64,000 bases of DNA, taken from the NCBI RefSeq assembly GCF_010548305.1, contig NZ_JAAGLV010000002.1:310001-374000 (forward strand). The letters are read 5' to 3'. The translations under genes were made by a program, and so were the position numbers. Shown here in pieces: positions 18,565 to 27,815 of this stretch. The notes beneath the pieces are model-generated. The model ran no database searches. It was not told the DNA's origin and worked only from the letters and a program-made list of their open reading frames with translations. This DNA comes from Streptomyces sp. SID13031 (GTDB taxonomy: Bacteria; Actinomycetota; Actinomycetes; Propionibacteriales; Kribbellaceae). Each line of letters starts with the position of its first letter. Within the stretch, counting starts at the first letter, position 1.

Positions 18565-19218
18565 GTGAGGCGAGGCTGGAGGTCACCCATGCGAGCAAGG
18601 CAGTTGCTGCCGGCCGCGCTGGCGCTGACCGTCCTCGTCGTGCTGTCCGGCTGCGCGAACGGCAGTGGCCTGCGGGTCGAGGGCGCCGAGCCGGCCGCGA
18701 CCCCGGCGAGGCCTTCGGTATCGACGAACCGCGGCTTCGGGCCGGCCCAGACGCCCACGCCCACGGCCGCGCCGACGCCCGCGGTCAAGGTCGCGGAGTC
18801 GAAGATGACGCTGCCGCAGGTCCGCAGCAGCCTCCAGGCCGACACGGCCCTGGACCCGTTCTTCAAGACCATCGTCGCTAAGTGCACGATCGTCGAGCGC
18901 TGCCTCACCCGGGGCGCCTCCGTCGACGTGTTGAAGAGCGGTCAGCCGCAACTGGTGGTGCTGATCCACACGGTCGAGAGCTTCGTCGTCGGGGCCGTTC
19001 TGATGGCCGACTCGCCGAAGGGACCGCGGCGGGTTTGGAGTTTGAAGGCCGAGCAGTTGAAGATCATTCCCAGCCGACAGGGCGATCTGGTGGCCGAATC
19101 GGAGATATTCAACCCGGAGGACGCGCCTTGCTGTCCGTCCGGACGCCTGGTCGAGGTCTACCGTTGGGCCGGTGGGCAGGTGACCAAGGTGAGCACGAAG
19201 GAACAAAAGGGAGACTGA
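18565..19218 (+). CDS. CseA-like lipoprotein
   Basis: 217 residues with a lipoprotein signal ending in VVLSGC (lipobox), then a Pro/Thr-rich linker (about residues 40-75) and a globular domain containing two Cys clusters (KCTIVERC, APCCPSG). The GTG at 18,565 follows GGGGGAGA closely. Position directly before an OmpR-type regulator and a sensor kinase matches CseA of the Streptomyces cell-envelope stress operon, where CseA is an extracytoplasmic lipoprotein that restrains the response. The assignment rests on order and on lipoprotein character. Confidence 0.75.
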   Translation: MRRGWRSPMRARQLLPAALALTVLVVLSGCANGSGLRVEGAEPAATPARPSVSTNRGFGPAQTPTPTAAPTPAVKVAESKMTLPQVRSSLQADTALDPFFKTIVAKCTIVERCLTRGASVDVLKSGQPQLVVLIHTVESFVVGAVLMADSPKGPRRVWSLKAEQLKIIPSRQGDLVAESEIFNPEDAPCCPSGRLVEVYRWAGGQVTKVSTKEQKGD

Positions 19219-19224
19219 ACTTCA

Positions 19225-19923
<699 letters not shown>

Positions 19924-19924
19924 T

Positions 19925-21169
19925 GTGGGCCTTAGAAGCAAACTAGGCCTGATCTTCGTTCTGGTTTCGTCGCTGGCGATTTTGGTGTTGTGCGTGGCGG
20001 TCTATACCCAGGCCCAGTCGGCCCGGCTGGACCGTACGCGCAGCTTCGCCGACGAGCGGATCCAGGCGGCGGCGCAGAGCTACGAAAGCAACGAGATCCC
20101 GGTGTTCGGGGCGCGGCTGGACGATCCGGATCTGCCGCCGTCGTTGCGGGACGCTGTCATGAACGGTAAGCGAGCGACCTTCAAGACGGCGTCGCCGAAC
20201 GCCAAGATGTGGGCGGCGGTGGGCGTCAAGGACGGCAAGATCCTGTCGATCGTCCAGGACTACGACGCCAATGACCCGTCGATGAACGCGCTGCGCCAGG
20301 CCCTGATCCTCGGTGGCATCGGTACGGTCGCGCTGGTCGCCCTTGGCAGCGTCATCGCGGCGGGCAGCCTGTCCCGGAGGATCGTCGCCGTCGCCGGTAC
20401 TGCGCGCCGCATCGCGGCGGGGGACCTGGACGCCTCGGCCGCGGGCGCCGCGGGTAAGGGCAAGGACGAGGTCCAGGCGCTGGCCACGGCTCTCGACACG
20501 ATGGCCAGTTCGTTGCGCGGTCAACTGGAAGCCGAGCGGCGCTTCACCGCGGACGTCGCCCACGACCTCCGGACGCCGGTCACCGGCCTGCTGACCGCCG
20601 CTGAGCTGTTGCCCCCAGGACGCCCCAGCGAGCTCGTCAGGGACCGCGCCAAGGTCCTGCGGCGGCTGGTCGAGGATCTGCTCGAGATCGCCCGGTTCGA
20701 CTCGGGCGTCGAGCAGGCCGATCTCGAGCACGTCGGGATCGGCGCCTTCGTCGGCTCGGCGGTCGGCCGGTTGCGGATGCAGCAGTCGCTGGCGCCGGAC
20801 AGCGTCGTCGTCCACCGGATCGGCCGGGAGGAGACCATCTCGACCGACTCCCGCCGGATCGAGCGGATCCTGGCGAACCTGATCGTCAACGGCCTGCGGC
20901 ACGGCAAGCCGCCGATCGAGGTGACCGTGCACGGCCGGACCATCGAGGTGGTCGACCACGGCAACGGCTACCCCGAGGAGTTGATTGCCGAGGGCCCCCG
21001 TCGGTTCCGGTCCGGGATGGCCGAGCGCGGCGTCGGCCATGGCCTCGGCCTGACCATCGCGGCCGGCCACGCGAAGGTGCTCGGCGCCGAGCTGACCTTC
21101 GGCACGGCACCCGGCGGCGGTGCCTGTGCGCGGCTGGTTCTGCCCGATAGTCCTGAGATGGAGTCGTAA
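19925..21169 (+). CDS. cseC: Sensor histidine kinase, CseC-like
   Basis: 414 residues. A transmembrane segment (about residues 7-28), an extracytoplasmic loop of about 95 residues, a second segment (about 125-147), a HAMP domain and then HisKA with the phospho-acceptor His213 in FTADVAHDLRTPVTGLLTAA. The HATPase domain has NLIVNGLRHG, DHGNGY and GVGHGLGLTIA. The GTG start lies one base after the regulator's stop. Its phrase AAELLPPGRPSELVRDR recalls Streptomyces CseC. Expected to sense cell-wall damage. Confidence 0.85.
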   Translation: MGLRSKLGLIFVLVSSLAILVLCVAVYTQAQSARLDRTRSFADERIQAAAQSYESNEIPVFGARLDDPDLPPSLRDAVMNGKRATFKTASPNAKMWAAVGVKDGKILSIVQDYDANDPSMNALRQALILGGIGTVALVALGSVIAAGSLSRRIVAVAGTARRIAAGDLDASAAGAAGKGKDEVQALATALDTMASSLRGQLEAERRFTADVAHDLRTPVTGLLTAAELLPPGRPSELVRDRAKVLRRLVEDLLEIARFDSGVEQADLEHVGIGAFVGSAVGRLRMQQSLAPDSVVVHRIGREETISTDSRRIERILANLIVNGLRHGKPPIEVTVHGRTIEVVDHGNGYPEELIAEGPRRFRSGMAERGVGHGLGLTIAAGHAKVLGAELTFGTAPGGGACARLVLPDSPEMES

Positions 21170-21252
21170 CACAACCTTTCGCGAAGTGGCGGCGTCTCCC
21201 ATGATGTCGGGTTCACCAGAACCCCATACACACGAGGGGAAACCACCACATC

Positions 21253-21681
21253 ATGCGCACTCGCTCTCAGGTCGTTCGCCGTTCCGCCGCCGTCGTCGCG
21301 GGCATCGCTCTGGCCGCCGGTGGGGTCGGCATCGCCGGCGCCCTGCAGGCCAACGCGACGCCGGACACCCACGTCGGTACCGTTGCCGCCGGCACCGTCG
21401 CGGCCAAGCCGGCGATCACGATCAAGTCGGACAAGGCCACCGCGAAGGCGTGGGCCAAGGTCTCCTTCACCGGCAAGACCACCGGTATCGCGAAGAACTC
21501 GGTCGTCCAGGTCCAGCGCCTGCAGGCCGGCAAGTGGGTCAACTTCCCGGCCACCACCAAGGTGACCAGCAAGTCGACCTACTCGGTCTGGGTGCAGAGC
21601 GGCCGGGTCGGCGTGAACAAGTTCCGCGTCATCACCGCCAAGGCCACCAGCGCTGCGGTCTCGGTCAACATCACCAAGTGA
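21253..21681 (+). CDS. Small secreted Ig-like protein
   Basis: 142 residues. A twin-arginine-like or Sec signal (RRSAAVVAGIALAAGG...) ends near residue 35. The mature part of about 100 residues looks like one beta-sandwich repeat: VSFTGKTTGIAKNSVVQVQ, then GKWVNFPATTKV, then YSVWVQSGRVGVNKFRV. This is typical of secreted Ig-like modules built from 'GxW...AxTxVxSxGxY' repeats. Located after the CseC-like kinase; co-regulation by envelope stress is possible but unproven. Confidence 0.78.
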   Translation: MRTRSQVVRRSAAVVAGIALAAGGVGIAGALQANATPDTHVGTVAAGTVAAKPAITIKSDKATAKAWAKVSFTGKTTGIAKNSVVQVQRLQAGKWVNFPATTKVTSKSTYSVWVQSGRVGVNKFRVITAKATSAAVSVNITK

Positions 21682-21697
21682 TCCCAGTGCAACAAGG

Positions 21698-21736
21698 GAA
21701 AGCGGCGCCACCCTCGGGGGAGATGGCGCCGCTTTC
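21698..21736. terminator. Bidirectional terminator
   Basis: Perfect 13-bp stem (21698-21710 with 21724-21736), 13-base loop, between two convergent genes. Confidence 0.85.
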
Positions 21737-21747
21737 CTCGCTTCCGG

Positions 21748-24700
21748 TTACTTGACGCCGTAGACGTTCAGCTCGGCCGCGGAGCCGAAGACGGCGCCGT
21801 TCAGCGAACTGGTGCCGACGAACTTCAGGTACCGGCCGGGCTTCGCGGTGAAGTCCACCCGCTGGACCGCGGTGGAGTTGGGGAACTGCCCGGTCTTCAC
21901 CGGCGCACCCCAGTTCTGCCCGTCCGTGCTGACATAGAGCTCGTAACCCTTGAACATCCCGTTCGTCCCACTCTGCCGGGGCAGGTAACTGAACCCGTTC
22001 ACCTGGTACGTCGTACCGAGGTCCAGCGTGATGTGGTGCGGGTAGGCGGCAGGCGTCGAAACCTGCGACCAGGCCGAATGCCAAAGTGTGGAAGGGTTTC
22101 CGTCCAGTGCTTCGGTGGCGGCGCCGTCGGTGGCGACGTCCTCGCTGCTGACGTCGGCCACCTTGATCCGGGACTGCGGGACGATCCCCGGCGGCAGCAG
22201 GGTCGCCTCGGCTGACGTGGTCGCCTGGCCACCCGTTGCCGTGAGCACGTACTTGCCCTCGGGCGTCCCGGCAGGCGGAGTGACCGACCACGAAGTCGTG
22301 ACACTGGTACCAGCGGGAACCGTCGCGTGCGTGGCTGGAGTGGTCGCCTCGACCGTCCAGCCGGCCGGCGCGGTGAGCGCCAGCGTGATGTTGTCGACGG
22401 CAACCACGTCGTTGTTGGTGAAGGTGCTGACGACGGTGTTCTCCTCGCCGGAGACCATGCCGTTCAGACCGGCGCCGGCCAGGCTCAGCGAAGTACAGTC
22501 TGCTGCTTCGCTCGATGCGCCCAGGTCGGTGACGGCGAAGTCGTCAAGCACGAAGTCGGCCTGGTCGCCGCCCGAAGAGAGCTTGCGGAGACCGACCCAG
22601 TAGTCGCCGCCGCAACCGGCCACGAACTCCTGGCTGAAGGTCGCTTTGGTCCGTTGCGCACCGATCGGAGTCGCCTTCACCTCGACTGACTGCGGCCGGT
22701 CCACGCCCTGCACCCAGGTGTACTGACCGGCCAGACCACTCTCGTAGTCGAAGCTGACCTTGTACTTGTGGCCCGGAGTGAACGGCACGGTCGCCGGGGT
22801 CGTCCGGTAGACGAGCCCCTCGTTCTCCTCATGCGACTTCAGCGACCAGTCGCCGTCGAGCGCGTCGTCGACGAGCTTCCCGTTCCAGCCGGCCTGCGTG
22901 TACGGCGCGTGCTTCTTCGCCAGGACGGTCCGGGGATCCGTGGTGCCACCCGCGTCGCCTTTCGTGAACGGGCCCCACCCCTGGTCGACGTTCTCGAAGT
23001 CGTCCACGAGCCCGGCACCCGGACGCTTCGTCTCGACCACGCGTACGTCGTCCAGACGTACCTTGGCCGCTCCGCTCACCGCACCAAGGGTCAAGTCGGC
23101 CGTCGTGCCCTTGGCTTCGAAGACAACCCGGGCGCGTTGGTAGTACAGGCCCTGCTTGTCGTCGGAGGCGACCCGGTTCATCGCGGTCGACCGGTTGACG
23201 ACCACCGAGGTGCCGTTGACGTCGAGCGTGGTCTGACGGGACTTGCCCGGCTCGACCTCGATCCACGCGGAGGCGCTGTAGGTGCGGCCCGGGGTGAGGT
23301 CGTGGATCCGCTGGTTGAGCGTGGTCTGCTCCGGGCCGAGTTCGGCGACGTGCTGACCGTTCTCGAGGGTGGCGATCGACGCGTTGCCGGTCGGCTTCCA
23401 GGCCCTCAGGTCACCGGCGTTGAACCCGGGGTCCTCCAGGTGGCTGCCCTCGCCCCACTTCGCGTCCGCGAGACGCGGTGCCTGCTCGGGGTACAGGACG
23501 TACGGCTGGCCGGCGACGGCGGTCAGCGTCACGGCGCCGTTGCGGACGGGCGCAGTGCCGATCCGGACGCGGCCGGTGTCGGTCAGCTTGTAGACGGTGA
23601 AACGGTCCGTGGTGAAGGCCGCCGGGACCTGCCAGGTGGTCGTGCCGCCGGCGGGGTTGTAGTGGTAGAGCTTCTTGTTGCCGTCCCACGGCAGCAGGTA
23701 CTTGTCGCCGTCGAGCACCTTGGCAGAGCTGACGCTGAGGCTGCGCTTGCCGTTGGCAACAGCGCCGCTGACGCCGCCGGTGAAGCTGATCTGGTTGGTG
23801 TTCCAGTCCAGGATCTGCTGCTGCTGCAGGAACTTGGCCGGCAGGTTGCGCTGCCAGATGTTCTGGTAGAAGGCGTTCCAGTCGGTCTCGCCGGTCCAGC
23901 CCTCGAACTCGACGATCGACGACTGGCCGAGGATCGGGTCGGCGTTCCAGACGTCCTTCTCGTGGTTGCGAACGAACCGGATGATCTGCGAGTTCAGCCC
24001 CTTGTTGGTGGGACCGCCGTAGTCCAGGTCGTTGGCCCAGTGCGACCACAGCGAGGTGCGCTCGTGCCGGTCGGCCCACTCGGTGGCGATCTGCCAGCCC
24101 TGGCCGGCGAGCTGCCGGGTCAGGCCGTCGGCCAGCCAGCCGGACTGGTAGTACACGTCGATGTACAGCTCCTGCAGGTTCTTGTCCGTCTCGTCGCGCA
24201 ACTGCTGGAACCGCTGGACGATGTTGCCGGAGGCAAGGTCAGGGCGCTGCTTGATGTAGTAGCTCTGGTTCAGCCAGTTCCAGCCCTTGCTCGTCTTGTC
24301 GACGAGGTCCTCGCTGAAGGCGTTGGCCTCGGGGTAGGACTCGGTCGCGTTCACGTGCACGCCGAACGCGGCGTTGTAGCCCTTGCCCTGCTTCAGCAGC
24401 GTGTTGAGATCGGTGAGACCACCGGCGCGCACGTTGTAGTTGCCGCCGTAGTCCGGGTGCGCCGAGTCGTGGCCTTCGGACCCGTACCCCTTGAGTACTG
24501 CCAGCTGCCCGAGGCCATCGGTCGCCAGCGAGATCCGCTTGACGTCGTCCAGCGTGCGCAGGAACGGGTGCGTCGCCTGGCTGGCGAAGTTGAACGGGAT
24601 GTGCGTGATCACCCGGTCCTTGACCTGGTCACCACCCTTCGGCTCGACCATGATCGAGCGGAACGCGATCGCGCCGTCCTGCCAGTCGACGGTCTGGTCG

Positions 24701-25533
24701 GCGTTGGCGTCCGGTGTCACCACGACCTTTGCCCACGGCAACGGTTCTGTGTACGGCGAGGTGTCGGCGCGGTAGGTCCATTGACCGCTCCAGACGCCGA
24801 CCCGGCTGGTACCGTCGGCCGCCTTACGGGCCCGGTGCCAGAACCGCGCGCCGTCGTCGACGGACTGCCCGGACGGCTTGTCGTAGGTCGAGTTCGACTC
24901 GATACCGGCGGCCAGGCCGCTCGTGTTCACGAACGCGTACGCCGCTCCGGTGGCGGCGGGCTCGGCCGCGGTCGCCGAAGTCACCGGGGTGATCTTGTCG
25001 GCGGTCCGGGTCGAGTCCGGGTCGAGCGTGGTGAACGCGGTGGTCGCGCCCGGATCGCTGCTTGCGACGGAAACCAGGTCGTGGTCGGGGATGTCGATCG
25101 TTTTGACGCGGGAGGCCTCGGTGTCGCGGACCGCGTCGATGCTGAAGGTGGTCACTCGTCCGCTCAGCGCGAGGCTGGCGTCGAGTTCGACGCCGGGCAG
25201 CGCGTCGAAGGCGAGCCGGTACTGCGCCTTGCCGGTGGCGACCGTCGGCGGGCCGGTGAGGTGGGCGGCTCGGGCGACACCGTTGACGGTGACGGTCGAG
25301 ATGGCGTCGGGCTGACCGCCGAGCGCCTTGCCGGACGCGTTGTCGGCGTACCGGATGACGCGGGGGAAGTCGGCGGCGACGGTCACGGTGAGCTCGGCTG
25401 AAGCCAGCGTGAGGTCGGCCGCCGCTGTGCCGGCCGCTGAGGGCCCTGCGGTGGCCGCGGACGGCGGGACGGCGACTAGCAGGCCGGCAGCCAGCGCGGC
25501 TGCCGCCAAGGACGGAAGTACGGGTCGGGACAC
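21748..25533 (-). CDS. Secreted endo-alpha-N-acetylgalactosaminidase (GH101)
   Basis: 1,261 residues with a Sec signal peptide (about 1-30). The GH101 catalytic region spans roughly residues 280-600. It contains ITHIPFNFASQATHPF and the likely nucleophile Asp459 (ELYIDVYYQSGW) and acid/base Glu485 (IATEWADRHE), placed by comparison with characterised EngBF/SpGH101. Beta-sandwich carbohydrate-binding-like modules follow, then an NEW3/NPCBM-associated segment (LTAPAGWTVEATTP) and a C-terminal F5/8 type C (CBM32) module. It should release the Gal-GalNAc core disaccharide from O-glycosylated proteins outside the cell. Upstream 150 bases are AT-rich with repeated GAAC words. Confidence 0.92.
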   Translation of the reverse strand: MSRPVLPSLAAAALAAGLLVAVPPSAATAGPSAAGTAAADLTLASAELTVTVAADFPRVIRYADNASGKALGGQPDAISTVTVNGVARAAHLTGPPTVATGKAQYRLAFDALPGVELDASLALSGRVTTFSIDAVRDTEASRVKTIDIPDHDLVSVASSDPGATTAFTTLDPDSTRTADKITPVTSATAAEPAATGAAYAFVNTSGLAAGIESNSTYDKPSGQSVDDGARFWHRARKAADGTSRVGVWSGQWTYRADTSPYTEPLPWAKVVVTPDANADQTVDWQDGAIAFRSIMVEPKGGDQVKDRVITHIPFNFASQATHPFLRTLDDVKRISLATDGLGQLAVLKGYGSEGHDSAHPDYGGNYNVRAGGLTDLNTLLKQGKGYNAAFGVHVNATESYPEANAFSEDLVDKTSKGWNWLNQSYYIKQRPDLASGNIVQRFQQLRDETDKNLQELYIDVYYQSGWLADGLTRQLAGQGWQIATEWADRHERTSLWSHWANDLDYGGPTNKGLNSQIIRFVRNHEKDVWNADPILGQSSIVEFEGWTGETDWNAFYQNIWQRNLPAKFLQQQQILDWNTNQISFTGGVSGAVANGKRSLSVSSAKVLDGDKYLLPWDGNKKLYHYNPAGGTTTWQVPAAFTTDRFTVYKLTDTGRVRIGTAPVRNGAVTLTAVAGQPYVLYPEQAPRLADAKWGEGSHLEDPGFNAGDLRAWKPTGNASIATLENGQHVAELGPEQTTLNQRIHDLTPGRTYSASAWIEVEPGKSRQTTLDVNGTSVVVNRSTAMNRVASDDKQGLYYQRARVVFEAKGTTADLTLGAVSGAAKVRLDDVRVVETKRPGAGLVDDFENVDQGWGPFTKGDAGGTTDPRTVLAKKHAPYTQAGWNGKLVDDALDGDWSLKSHEENEGLVYRTTPATVPFTPGHKYKVSFDYESGLAGQYTWVQGVDRPQSVEVKATPIGAQRTKATFSQEFVAGCGGDYWVGLRKLSSGGDQADFVLDDFAVTDLGASSEAADCTSLSLAGAGLNGMVSGEENTVVSTFTNNDVVAVDNITLALTAPAGWTVEATTPATHATVPAGTSVTTSWSVTPPAGTPEGKYVLTATGGQATTSAEATLLPPGIVPQSRIKVADVSSEDVATDGAATEALDGNPSTLWHSAWSQVSTPAAYPHHITLDLGTTYQVNGFSYLPRQSGTNGMFKGYELYVSTDGQNWGAPVKTGQFPNSTAVQRVDFTAKPGRYLKFVGTSSLNGAVFGSAAELNVYGVK

Positions 25534-25677
25534 GGTAGGACTCCTGACGGGCGGGTCACTGTGCCACGGATTCTGCGTTCGTAACCGCTAACAAGTCAAG
25601 AGAAACGAACACTAATGAACAAAATTGGTGAACGATTAAGTAGCTCAGTCGCTTGAATGATCCAGTGCTTGCACGAC

Positions 25678-26877
25678 TCAGATCGCCGGGAGGATCCGGC
25701 CGGTGACCGAGCCGAGGCCGATCGTGGTGCCGCCGGGAGTGGCGGCGGTGGCGGTGATGGTGACCTCGTCGCCGTCGGCGAGGAAGGTGCGTTCCTCGCC
25801 CTTCACGGTGATCGGCTCGCGGCCGCCCCAGCTGAGCTCGAGGAACGATCCGCGCTGGTTCTTCTCCGCGCCCGAGACGGTGCCCGAGGCGAACAGATCG
25901 CCGGTCCGGACCGAGGCGCCGTTCACGGAGAGGTGGGCGAGCATCTGCGCGGCCGACCAGTACATCTCCCGGTACGGCGGGCTGCTGACCAGCTCGCCGT
26001 TCCAGTAGACCTCGAAGGTGATGTCGAGATTGGTCAGGCGATCGTTCGCCAGGTACGGAAGTACGGCGGGCTCTTGTTTGCCCAGGGCAACCTCGGCCGG
26101 TTCGAGTGCCTCCAGCGAGACGACCCACGGGGAGATCGAGGTGGCGAAGGACTTGCCGAGGAACGGGCCGAGCGGGACGTACTCCCAGGCCTGGATGTCG
26201 CGCGCCGACCAGTCGTTCAGCAGGACCACGCCGTACACGTGATCCTTGAAGTCGTCGACGGCGACCCGGCTGCCGAGCGTCGACGGCACGCCCACGACGT
26301 ACCCGAGCTCCACCTCGATGTCGAGCCGCAGTGACGGCCCGTACGTCGGGTCGCTGTCGGCAGGCGCCTTGCGCTGACCGCTCGGGCGGATGATGTCGGT
26401 GCCACTGGCAACCACCGTGCCGGCCCGGCCGTGATACCCGACCGGGAGGTGTTTCCAGTTCGGCAGCAGTGGCTCGGCGTCGGGGCGGAACAGCTTGCCG
26501 ACGTTGCTCGCGTGGTGCTCCGAGGCGTAGAAGTCGACGTAGTCGGCGACCTCGAACGGCAGCTGCATGGTCACCTGGGACTGCGGGATCAGGTGTGGCT
26601 CGACGGCGTCGCGGTTGTTCTCGTTGCGGACCAGGTCGAGCAGCCACTCCCGGGTCGCGTGCCAGGCCGGCCGGCCGAGTGCGAGGAAGGCGTTCAGCGT
26701 CGGCTCGGCGAAGTGTGCGCCGTCGAGCATCTGCGCCGACGCGACCGGGGCCAGGTCGATCACCTGGTCGCCGATCGCCGCGCCCATCCTGGGCTCTTCG
26801 TCGCCGACCCGGAAGATGCCCAGCGGCAGGCTCTCGGCGCCGAACTGGGAGTTCGCGGGGATGTCGATCCAGGTCAC
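25678..26877 (-). CDS. fahA: Fumarylacetoacetase
   Basis: 399 residues. It cleaves fumarylacetoacetate to fumarate and acetoacetate, the last step of tyrosine degradation. An N-terminal FAA domain (SQFGAESLPLGIF) precedes the catalytic domain with DFYASEHHA (metal/catalytic region), DIEVELGYVVG and LNDWSARDIQAWEYVPLGPFLGKSF, typical of this hydrolase. The GTG start at 26,877 overlaps the upstream gene's stop as GTGA, so the two are translationally coupled. Confidence 0.96.
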   Translation of the reverse strand: MTWIDIPANSQFGAESLPLGIFRVGDEEPRMGAAIGDQVIDLAPVASAQMLDGAHFAEPTLNAFLALGRPAWHATREWLLDLVRNENNRDAVEPHLIPQSQVTMQLPFEVADYVDFYASEHHASNVGKLFRPDAEPLLPNWKHLPVGYHGRAGTVVASGTDIIRPSGQRKAPADSDPTYGPSLRLDIEVELGYVVGVPSTLGSRVAVDDFKDHVYGVVLLNDWSARDIQAWEYVPLGPFLGKSFATSISPWVVSLEALEPAEVALGKQEPAVLPYLANDRLTNLDITFEVYWNGELVSSPPYREMYWSAAQMLAHLSVNGASVRTGDLFASGTVSGAEKNQRGSFLELSWGGREPITVKGEERTFLADGDEVTITATAATPGGTTIGLGSVTGRILPAI

Positions 26878-27725
26878 GGGGTCTCCAGCAGCTTCAGTGC
26901 GGTCAGGTCGTGGCGGGGCTCGTCGATGCTGCAGGAACCGAAGCTCGTGAACCATCGCCTGGTCCCGTTCGCCTGCTCCTCGGACAGCTCCGCCGCCGTC
27001 GCCGCCAGGGTTTCACCCTCGCGGCTCTCCAGTACTGCGGCCACCTCGTCCTGGCCGGCGCCATCGAGGGAGGCGCGGGTGGCGAGCAGCACGTTGAGGA
27101 AACCGTGATGCTCGAAACCGGTGTCCGTGGCGGTGTGGCGAACGGCATTGTGCAGGCCCGCCGTGCACTTGAAGGCGACTTCGCGATCGAGGCAGGCAGT
27201 GATGAAGGCTGCGATCTGGCCGGCTGTCGGGAAGAGCGACGCGTCGAGGCCGCCGGTGCGCAGTTTGGCGGCGTACCCGGCGTCGGCGACGACGTCGAGC
27301 GCGCGCTCCCAGGCGCCGTTCAGACCGATCTCGACGAAGGCGGTCTCCTCGTCCAGGCAGTCGTCGCAGGCGCGAACCACGCGCAGCGCGTTGCGGGACA
27401 GGTCGTCCTCGTCGCGCAGGCGCACCTCGATGGTCTTGACGACGAGGTCGGCCGAGCGGTCGCCGTACCGGATGGCCGGCTCGATCCCGCCGGCGCCGCC
27501 GGTGATCACGACGGCGACCTCGAGCGGGGACCCGCCCTTGGCGGCCTCGGCGGCGACCTTCATCAGGTTGTCGTCGGTACAGATCAGGGGACCGACGAGA
27601 TCGGCGTACGGCGCCTGGCGGTGGGCACGGTGGGCGGCGACCGCCTCCACCAGCGGGAGGTCGCCGGGCGGGAACATCGCCGCGTCGTCGACCAGGTGCC
27701 GGAACAGGGCAGGGATGGTTGACAT
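26874..27725 (-). CDS. Unknown protein coupled to fumarylacetoacetase
   Basis: 283 residues, soluble, no signal peptide. The sequence looks like a TIM-barrel: alternating hydrophobic strands (ADLVGPLIC, EVAVVITGG, TAFVEIGLNG, AAKLRTGG) and a conserved-looking late motif VAFKCTAGLHNAVRH followed by HGFLNVLLA. I do not recognise a named family. It is the first gene of the minus-strand operon with fahA and divergent from hmgA, so a role in homogentisate breakdown is likely. The pathway also needs a maleylacetoacetate isomerase, which is not otherwise visible here. Confidence 0.85.
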   Translation of the reverse strand: MSTIPALFRHLVDDAAMFPPGDLPLVEAVAAHRAHRQAPYADLVGPLICTDDNLMKVAAEAAKGGSPLEVAVVITGGAGGIEPAIRYGDRSADLVVKTIEVRLRDEDDLSRNALRVVRACDDCLDEETAFVEIGLNGAWERALDVVADAGYAAKLRTGGLDASLFPTAGQIAAFITACLDREVAFKCTAGLHNAVRHTATDTGFEHHGFLNVLLATRASLDGAGQDEVAAVLESREGETLAATAAELSEEQANGTRRWFTSFGSCSIDEPRHDLTALKLLETP

Positions 27726-27759
27726 GGCCCCGAGCCTAACGGATGCTTTCGGTAAGCGG

Positions 27760-27769
27760 ACACATGTGT
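27760..27769. promoter_or_regulatory. Palindrome ACACATGTGT in hmgA/fah divergent promoter
   Basis: Perfect 10-bp palindrome centred in the 90-base region between the two divergent transcripts. Candidate operator shared by both. Confidence 0.5.
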
Positions 27770-27815
27770 TCGATAATCGGAGCCAGAAGACATTTAGCGC
27801 AGGGGAAGTAGAGGC

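Noticed and set aside
22768..25401. 877-codon plus-strand frame opposite the GH101 gene
   Set aside because: Arg/Val/Gly-rich shadow of a well-supported gene; no recognisable domain.
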